The notes beneath the pieces are model-generated. The model saw only the letters and a list, made by a program, of their open reading frames with translations, did not search any database and was not told where the DNA came from. A DNA stretch of 20,284 nt from Porticoccus sp. Its GTDB lineage: Bacteria; Pseudomonadota; Gammaproteobacteria; Pseudomonadales; Porticoccaceae. Below are positions 14,359 through 20,284 of the stretch, one piece after another. The position numbers were made by a program, and so were the translations under genes. The stretch's first letter is position 1. The number at the start of each line of letters is the position of its first letter. The stretch spans positions 1 to 20,284 of the forward strand of contig JALQUJ010000033.1 of the NCBI GenBank assembly GCA_023263825.1, read 5' to 3'.

Positions 14359-17013
14359 TTAACAATAAAGTGGATTAACTTTGTCCGTATCCAAATCCAA
14401 GTCGATGATGGCTTGTTCCACCACAGAAATATCTATCGTGCCTTCATCTGATAATGATTTAAGTGCCGCCAGTACAACAAAATAGCGGTTCACTTCAAAA
14501 AAGTGACGCAGCTTCTCTCTACTATCACTTCGACCAAAACCATCTGTTCCAAGTACTTTATAACTTGCAGGCACATAGGCCCTCAATTGCTCGGTATAAC
14601 TTTTCACATAATCGGTAGCGACTACAACAGGCCCCTGGCGACCCGTTAATTGTTCTGTGATATAGGCTGTTTGCGCTTCCTCTTTAGGATGCAGCATGTT
14701 CCAACGCTCGACAGCCTGACCATCTCGAGCCAGTTGGTTAACGCTGGTCAAACTCCAAATATCTGCTGCCACCCCATATTTATCTTTCAAAATTGTCGCG
14801 GCTTCTCGCACTTCATTAAGAATACTTCCTGCGCCCATAAGCTGAACTTTCAGTTCAGACTTACCACCATCCTCAAACAAATACATACCCTTGATAATGC
14901 CTTCTTCAATATTTTCCGGCATGGCAGGCTGGTGGTAGTTTTCATTCATAGTGGTGAGGTAATAGAAGCAGTTTTCCTGATCCTCAAACATAACCTTCAG
15001 GCCATTTTGAACAATGGTGACAACCTCATAAGCATAGGCCGGATCATAGGTTCGGCAGTTAGGGATCGTATTAGCTAATAAATGACTATGGCCATCCTGA
15101 TGCTGAAGCCCCTCACCATTTAAGGTCGTACGCCCTGCTGTAGCACCGATCAGAAAACCACGTGCTTGCATATCGCCAGCCGCCCAAGCCAAGTCCCCAA
15201 TCCGTTGAAACCCGAACATGGAGTAATAGATGTAAACGGGAATCATGGGGAAATGATTGTTACTGTAGGACGTAGCCAGAGCCATCCATGCGGACATGGC
15301 TCCAGGCTCAGTAATCCCCTCTTCAAGAATCTGACCTTTTTTGTCTTCCTTGTAATACATAATTTGGTCATGGTCTTGGGGCACGTATTTTTGCCCGGCA
15401 GACGAATAAATACCAAGCTGGCGAAACATGCCTTCCATACCAAAGGTCCGGGCTTCATCCGGCACAATCGGCACAACTCTATGGCCAATATTTTTATCTT
15501 TAATCAGCATGCCCAACTGACGCACAAAGGCCATCGTCGTCGAAATTTTGCGCTCACCGCTGCCCTCCAGTAACTTACTGAAGTCCGACAACGGCATAAT
15601 GTCCAGTTTTTCAAAATCTGCTCGACGGGAGGGCACCGGACCACCCAAAGAAGCCCTACGCTTATTCATATAGTTCATTTCCGGGCTATCTTCCGGAGGA
15701 CGGTAATAAGGTACTTTTTCTAATTCATCATCGGCAATGGGAATACCAAAGCGGTCCCTGAAGTGCTTTAGGCTTTCCAAATCCAGCTTTTTAATGGAAT
15801 GGGTATCGTTGGCTGCTTCACCAGACCCCACGCCCATACCATAGCCCTTGACTGTTTTTGCCAAAATGACTGTTGGCTGCCCTTTATGTGCCGTGGCTTC
15901 TGCGTAGGCAGCATAGACTTTATAGGGATCATGGCCGCCACGATTTAAATACATAATGTCCTTGTCGCTTAGATCCGCAACCAATTCTTCCAATTCAGGT
16001 GACGCGCCAAAGAAATGCTCCCGAGTATAGGCACCGCCGTTATGTTTGTAATTTTGATAGTCTCCGTCGCAAGCCTCATCCATGCGTTCTTGCAACACAC
16101 CATTTTTATCCTTGGCTAGCAGGGGATCCCACAACCGGCCCCAAACCACTTTGATAACATTCCAGCCTGCACCTCGAAACACGCCCTCAAGCTCTTGGAT
16201 AATTTTTCCGTTACCACGTACCGGACCATCCAGACGCTGTAAATTACAGTTCACAACAAAGACTAGGTTTTCCAAATTTTCCCGGCCTGCAAGAGAAATA
16301 GCTCCTAGTGTTTCTGGCTCATCACATTCGCCATCTCCCAAGAACGCCCAGACCTTACGATCACCACGCGGGACTAACTCACGAGCAGATAAATAGCGCA
16401 TGACATGGGCCTGATAAATTGCCTGTAACGGCCCCAAACCCATAGAAACAGTAGGGAATTGCCAGTAATCTGGCATAAGCCAAGGATGTGGGTAAGAAGA
16501 AAGTCCATTACCATCAACTTCCCGACGGTAGTTATCCAGGTCTTCTTCATCAAAACGCCGCTCCAGGAATGAGCGGGCATAAATGCCAGGTGCACTATGG
16601 CCCTGAAAATAAATTAGATCGCCACGGTTTTCACCTTCATCACCACGAAAGAAATAATTAAACCCAATATCATAAAGTGTGGCTGATGATGCAAACGAAG
16701 CAATATGGCCGCCAATCCCCTCTTCCGGGTCTTTATTTGCCCTCATCACCATGGCCAAAGCATTCCAGCGAATAATAGAGCGAATCCGGCGCTCCATAAA
16801 TAAATCGCCGGGCATACGCTTTTCACGTGTGGTAGGAATAGTATTGCGGTAGGGCGTGGTGATAGCTTGCGGCATGCGCACGCCAGTGTAATTGGCGCGA
16901 TCTAGTAACTGTTGCAGTAAAAAGGCAGTACGCTCCTCACCTTGGTGCTTTAAAACTGAATCCAGTGACTCAAGCCACTCTTGAGTTTCAATCGGGTCCA
17001 CGTCTTCATGCAT
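14359..17013 (-). CDS. aceE: Pyruvate dehydrogenase E1 component (homodimeric type)
   Basis: Thiamine-diphosphate enzyme decarboxylating pyruvate and acetylating the E2 lipoyl group; commits glycolytic carbon to acetyl-CoA. The start used is ATG 17013, giving 884 residues (E. coli 887) and the expected N-terminus MHEDVDPIETQEWLESLDSVL. AAAAAGG lies eight bases upstream. The frame stays open to a start at 17076, but that 21-residue extension is unlike the family. Landmarks: TREKRMPGDLFMERRIRSIIRWNA, HIASFASSATLYDIGFNYFFRG, the thiamine/Mg motif GDGECDEPE from residue 226 with NCNLQRLDGPVRGN, and the C-terminal DGFGRSDSREKLRHFFEV. Transcribed with aceF; promoter and operator-like palindrome lie about 120-150 bases upstream. 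Confidence 0.96.
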   Translation of the reverse strand: MHEDVDPIETQEWLESLDSVLKHQGEERTAFLLQQLLDRANYTGVRMPQAITTPYRNTIPTTREKRMPGDLFMERRIRSIIRWNALAMVMRANKDPEEGIGGHIASFASSATLYDIGFNYFFRGDEGENRGDLIYFQGHSAPGIYARSFLERRFDEEDLDNYRREVDGNGLSSYPHPWLMPDYWQFPTVSMGLGPLQAIYQAHVMRYLSARELVPRGDRKVWAFLGDGECDEPETLGAISLAGRENLENLVFVVNCNLQRLDGPVRGNGKIIQELEGVFRGAGWNVIKVVWGRLWDPLLAKDKNGVLQERMDEACDGDYQNYKHNGGAYTREHFFGASPELEELVADLSDKDIMYLNRGGHDPYKVYAAYAEATAHKGQPTVILAKTVKGYGMGVGSGEAANDTHSIKKLDLESLKHFRDRFGIPIADDELEKVPYYRPPEDSPEMNYMNKRRASLGGPVPSRRADFEKLDIMPLSDFSKLLEGSGERKISTTMAFVRQLGMLIKDKNIGHRVVPIVPDEARTFGMEGMFRQLGIYSSAGQKYVPQDHDQIMYYKEDKKGQILEEGITEPGAMSAWMALATSYSNNHFPMIPVYIYYSMFGFQRIGDLAWAAGDMQARGFLIGATAGRTTLNGEGLQHQDGHSHLLANTIPNCRTYDPAYAYEVVTIVQNGLKVMFEDQENCFYYLTTMNENYHQPAMPENIEEGIIKGMYLFEDGGKSELKVQLMGAGSILNEVREAATILKDKYGVAADIWSLTSVNQLARDGQAVERWNMLHPKEEAQTAYITEQLTGRQGPVVVATDYVKSYTEQLRAYVPASYKVLGTDGFGRSDSREKLRHFFEVNRYFVVLAALKSLSDEGTIDISVVEQAIIDLDLDTDKVNPLYC

Positions 17014-17122
17014 GAGCAATACCTTTTTACCATTCAGCAAAGATTTAACGAACACAAGAAAGTATAGAGCACCCATTCGTTTTTTTGGGTAACAACGAAC
17101 CGCTCTTAGCTTCTATATAACT

Positions 17123-17163
17123 TATGTCTATTTTGTGTAGTATAACTACAAAAAATAGACATA
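17123..17163. promoter_or_regulatory. 41-bp near-perfect palindrome, candidate GntR/PdhR-type operator of aceEF
   Basis: Two 19-base arms (TATGTCTATTTTGTGTAGT and the inverse of TATGTCTATTTTTTGTAGT) match at 18 of 19 positions around a 3-base centre ATA (17142-17144). The core TAGTATAACTA (17138-17148) fits TNGTNNNACNA, the pattern known for the FadR subfamily of GntR regulators, to which the pyruvate-sensing repressor PdhR belongs (E. coli site core TGGTATGACCA). It overlaps the -10 box of the aceE promoter, as expected for a repressor site. No regulator gene is adjacent. It is not a terminator of the upstream protease gene: no T-run follows on the minus strand. Confidence 0.6.
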
Positions 17164-17167
17164 TCAA
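17139..17167 (-). promoter_or_regulatory. aceE sigma-70 promoter
   Basis: On the minus strand TTGATA (17167-17162) and TATACT (17144-17139) are separated by exactly 17 bases, each 5/6 to consensus. Transcription would begin near 17132, leaving a leader of about 120 bases before ATG 17013. The region upstream (17168-17286) is very A+T rich, which may help promoter strength. The -10 lies in the centre of the palindrome. Confidence 0.6.
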
Positions 17168-17286
17168 CAAAATTAAGCTATTAAACAGTATTAAAAGATT
17201 TTAAAATTCACTCAAATAACTTTATCAACCTTTTGTTTTTATTAAAAAATAAAAAATATTTTCAACCTCTTCAAAATATAGTTTTA

Positions 17287-20154
17287 CTACAGATTTTTAG
17301 TTGGAAGCTGATAAAGCCCACGACTCAGCCGTATTTCATCTCCAGACAACAATTGTCCATCCGTGCTATCTACCTGTAACGAATACCCAAGATCCAAAAC
17401 TACAGATTGGTACATTGCCCTCATATCTTCTTGGGAAAGGGCTTCAACCGCAGCGATCAGGCTTTTCCTTCGACTAAAATCATAATCCCTTACATCGATA
17501 CTGCCCCAGAACCGTGAAGACTGCTCAGATAAACTTTTTGGTTTTTCTTTCAATCCAGTTAAGAGTGCTTGACGATGCCGCTCAAATTCATCCGAAGGCA
17601 TACTCGCCAACTTTTGCTCGTAGGCTATCAGAAACTCATCAATAGCCGCGCCCAACTTTTCAACAGTTACCGAAGGGGACTGAACCAAGAAACCAAAGCC
17701 GGGCACCCGATCTATCTGACGATCCACAGCAGCGACCACATAACCGAGTTGCTGTTCTGTTCTAAGCTGATGAAAAAACTCTGAGCGCAACAACTGCCTC
17801 ATCAACATAACTTTTGCTGTTTCATCAAGACCATCGTCTCGTCCCTGGTAATACCTCAGAATCGCCGAATCCTTATGATCTATGGATAAATGCGTTTGAG
17901 CTTTTTGCCCAACAGGAACCCGAACAACCCCCCTCTCAGCCCAATCAGCTATATTCTTGGCAACAAATTTTTCCACCATGAAACCTGCCAGTTGTTTTAC
18001 TTCTGCCTCAAGCATATTGCCGCTAGCCAGCATCTCAAGGGTTGCTCCCCGATATAATTTTTCAATAAATTTCTCAAAACGCTTTTGATCAAATTTTTCC
18101 AAGGCGCTCGCAAGTGACTCTGGCTGCCATGCTGTTGTACTAAGTAGCACACCTGTTTCACGTAACAACTGTTTATAGGGTGTGTCCTTGGAACCGTTGC
18201 GCCAATTACGTATGAGTTCTTTTCTCAAACGATCAATCAATTTATCTGTTTTGGCCGATGGCTCCATCGGTGCCAGCAGGCCCTCGACAACAGCCCTCGT
18301 CAAAACTGGCAATTTGTCTGCAAACCCACTGACAATAAAGCCCACACCATCTGCTCTCCTACCCGTACTATAACCAAGGCCGGCAAGAGCAGCGGCATAA
18401 CTGGATTCGTTTAACCTTTCATCGACGAGTTTTAAATACAGGTCTGTCATAGCAGCACTTTCTGCGTTGATGATGACCGGTGTTTTTATCGCTACATAAA
18501 ATTGTGCTTTTGGCACCTGATAATAGGCATCGGGATAATGCCATAAACGATGCCCCGGCTTATCAAGCAACAAACCTGGAACACCTGGCTCACTTTTTTT
18601 CTCTGGATGCTTGAGGGCAAAGCTCTCGGGGACAAAATCGTTTGCTTCAGGCAAAACCAACTTTTCAGACAAACTACCCTTGCCGATCTTTGGCATTTTT
18701 TCAATTTTATAAGGGACTTGATAAAGCTTGGAAACCTTGTTCGTTTTAACCTCTGGAGCAACCAAAGTGACCAATGTATTTTCCGGCTTCATAAGCGCCA
18801 AAAGGCCTACAAGCTGCTCTCTATCAAATTGGTCCATCAGATAAGGGCCGCGCAAAACTTCTTGATAAGGGTACCGCTGCAACTGATTCGCCAGCTGACT
18901 TACACGGTGGATGGGCTCACCTGTCTCCTTATAGCGAAACTGCATACTGGAGAGTGCGCCCTGCTCCTGCTGGCGCCATTGGGCAACACCTTTGTCCGCA
19001 ACCAGTGAGATCTCCTGAAAAACTAAATCCACCACCTGTTTCCAGTTTTCGACCCCAGTAACAGTTAGTCCTATGGTGACATCAAACGAACTACCACTTT
19101 GATCTGACAATCCCTCTCCTGCTCTAAGCCCTTCTGCCCAACCCTTTTCTTTTAACAAAGACAGCAGACTACCCTGCCCCTCATGCCCAATTAGATTCGC
19201 TATATAAGACAGTGGCTTTTCACGGTAAAATTCATGCACGGGCGGCAGAGGGATTGTTAATGAAAGAGTACGGAGCTCTTGAACTGGCTCAACCGACAAC
19301 AACAAAGGTAACTGAGCTTTATTAAAGAGTGACTCCCCATGTTTTGGCTGAGTACTTTTATAGTTAGGCACTGCATTGAAGCGGTCTCGAACCATCACCT
19401 CAAGCTCATCTAGAGTATTAGGTGCAATAACAACCAATGTCATTCGGTTCGCTGAATAGTGTTTTTTATAAAAAACTAATAGATCGTCACGCACCTTGCT
19501 CTGAGAGGTATCAGAAAGGGTATCTAAATTACCCACACTAAATTTAGCTGCCGGATGTTTGGGGTTAACAACCTGGCTAAACACGTCGCGCTGGCGGCGA
19601 TAATCATTTTTAATACGTGCTTTGTATTCTGAATGTACCGCATTTTTTTCACGGTCTACATATTCAGCATTAAACAGTGGTGCAACAAAGAAACGGGAGA
19701 ACCGATCGAGGGCTGGCTCAAATTTCTCCGGATTAATATCAAAGAAATAGTTTGTATGTTCAAAGGAGGTGTAGGCATTGTGCCCCCCTCCATGCTGGCT
19801 GATAAATGCCTGATACTCATCGGGCTCTGGATAACGGTCCGTACCCAAAAATAACATATGCTCTAAAAAGTGCGCCAAGCCCTGGCGATTAACTGGATCA
19901 TGAGAACTACCCACAAATACATCGAGAGCAGCAGCTGCTTTATCTGCCTTTTCATCGGAAACAAGCAATACTTGCATCTCGTTATCTAATTTTAAATATC
20001 GATAAAGAGAGTGATCATTATCACTTTTGGCAATTTTATTGGTTTGCTTATGAGCATCACCATTACTTTCGTGACAGGGTCGTGCGGCTAGAGTATTGGT
20101 ACTACCAATAAAAAAAACGATCAGATAAGCACAAGTAACAACTATTTTATTCAT
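17287..20154 (-). CDS. M16 family zinc metalloprotease (pitrilysin/protease III-like), exported
   Basis: Insulinase-type peptidase degrading peptides, probably in the periplasm. A signal peptide occupies about residues 1-24 (IVVTCAYLIVFFIGSTNTLAA). The active-site motif is the inverted zinc motif HFLEH (His95, Glu98, His99) with third ligand Glu176 in NAVHSEYKAR, 77 residues after His99 as in E. coli pitrilysin. Further landmarks are GLAHFLEHMLFLGTDRYPEPDEY, GGGHNAYTSFEHTNYFFDI, and in the C-terminal half LRTEQQLGYVV. The 955 residues equal the usual four-domain length (E. coli PtrA 962). Start ATG with GGA about eight bases upstream. It reads toward aceE, whose own promoter lies in the 270-base gap. 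I see no terminator between them. Confidence 0.92.
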   Translation of the reverse strand: MNKIVVTCAYLIVFFIGSTNTLAARPCHESNGDAHKQTNKIAKSDNDHSLYRYLKLDNEMQVLLVSDEKADKAAAALDVFVGSSHDPVNRQGLAHFLEHMLFLGTDRYPEPDEYQAFISQHGGGHNAYTSFEHTNYFFDINPEKFEPALDRFSRFFVAPLFNAEYVDREKNAVHSEYKARIKNDYRRQRDVFSQVVNPKHPAAKFSVGNLDTLSDTSQSKVRDDLLVFYKKHYSANRMTLVVIAPNTLDELEVMVRDRFNAVPNYKSTQPKHGESLFNKAQLPLLLSVEPVQELRTLSLTIPLPPVHEFYREKPLSYIANLIGHEGQGSLLSLLKEKGWAEGLRAGEGLSDQSGSSFDVTIGLTVTGVENWKQVVDLVFQEISLVADKGVAQWRQQEQGALSSMQFRYKETGEPIHRVSQLANQLQRYPYQEVLRGPYLMDQFDREQLVGLLALMKPENTLVTLVAPEVKTNKVSKLYQVPYKIEKMPKIGKGSLSEKLVLPEANDFVPESFALKHPEKKSEPGVPGLLLDKPGHRLWHYPDAYYQVPKAQFYVAIKTPVIINAESAAMTDLYLKLVDERLNESSYAAALAGLGYSTGRRADGVGFIVSGFADKLPVLTRAVVEGLLAPMEPSAKTDKLIDRLRKELIRNWRNGSKDTPYKQLLRETGVLLSTTAWQPESLASALEKFDQKRFEKFIEKLYRGATLEMLASGNMLEAEVKQLAGFMVEKFVAKNIADWAERGVVRVPVGQKAQTHLSIDHKDSAILRYYQGRDDGLDETAKVMLMRQLLRSEFFHQLRTEQQLGYVVAAVDRQIDRVPGFGFLVQSPSVTVEKLGAAIDEFLIAYEQKLASMPSDEFERHRQALLTGLKEKPKSLSEQSSRFWGSIDVRDYDFSRRKSLIAAVEALSQEDMRAMYQSVVLDLGYSLQVDSTDGQLLSGDEIRLSRGLYQLPTKNL

Positions 20155-20284
20155 GGAGTTCCATTACAAATTAATTAGTGGGGCTAAACAATTTAAAGTG
20201 TTACTCAGACACTGAAAAGGCATATCAGTTCGCGGCCATGCGTTATAAAGTGCTTTCACAAGTGTTGCTAGTGGAATAGCAAAG
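20155..20284. other. Upstream region of the M16 protease gene
   Basis: No gene is recognisable in these 130 bases. There is one short perfect inverted repeat, TTGCTA (20265-20270) / TAGCAA (20277-20282). On the minus strand TTATAA at 20255-20250 might be a -10 box, but its -35 is poor. The protease promoter could lie here or beyond the window edge. Confidence 0.3.

Noticed and set aside
14650..15573. Two plus-strand frames of 142 and 135 codons opposite aceE
   Set aside because: Entirely within the strongly supported aceE coding sequence and without family resemblance.
17014..17076. Longer aceE start giving 905 residues
   Set aside because: The extra 21 hydrophobic residues are unlike AceE, while ATG 17013 has AAAAAGG at the right distance and gives the family's N-terminus and length.
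20265..20282. TTGCTA/TAGCAA inverted repeat at the window edge
   Set aside because: Only 6-bp arms and cut off by the window end; expected by chance at this length.

Overview
The window is chromosomal DNA from a gammaproteobacterium. Gene content and sequence (metG, an rsx/rnfABCDGE operon, a DeaD/CsdA-type helicase with a DbpA-like C-terminal domain, homodimeric AceE with a two-lipoyl AceF, a pitrilysin-like M16 protease) fit a free-living, probably marine member near Pseudomonas/Cellvibrionales/Oceanospirillales. I cannot name the genus from this sequence alone. No rRNA, tRNA, CRISPR array, transposase or phage gene was seen. Almost everything is core metabolism; the less ordinary material lies between the genes.

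Plus-strand half (1-11,639). The window opens inside metG, which lacks its catalytic domain here. A leader of about 320 bp follows. It carries a consensus -10 box and a 143-bp imperfectly palindromic repeat whose end provides the ribosome-binding site of rsxA. Six tightly packed genes, rsxA-B-C-D-G-E, encode a complete ion-translocating NADH:ferredoxin oxidoreductase (Rnf/Rsx). The nth gene that often follows is absent. Next come a 109-codon fragment of a thiamine-pyrophosphate enzyme, a DASS-family anion transporter in the same frame just beyond two stop codons, a UPF0178 (YaiI) gene, and deaD.

Minus-strand half (11,712-20,154). A bidirectional terminator, overlapping the deaD stop codon, separates deaD from a convergent DUF4864-like exported protein. 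Then come aceF and aceE (read aceE to aceF) with a terminator after aceF, and upstream of aceE a large secreted zinc protease of the M16 family. The aceE promoter region contains a 41-bp near-perfect palindrome. Its core matches the FadR/PdhR-type GntR operator pattern and overlaps the -10 of a good sigma-70 promoter.

Functional links: AceEF makes acetyl-CoA and passes electrons to NAD+ through an E3 subunit not encoded here. Rnf uses NADH to reduce low-potential carriers, coupled to the membrane ion gradient. The DASS carrier probably imports dicarboxylates or similar anions. I see no convincing new multi-gene system. The most useful leads are the aceE operator, the repeat forming the rsx leader, and the truncated thiamine-enzyme gene that may couple translation of the transporter.
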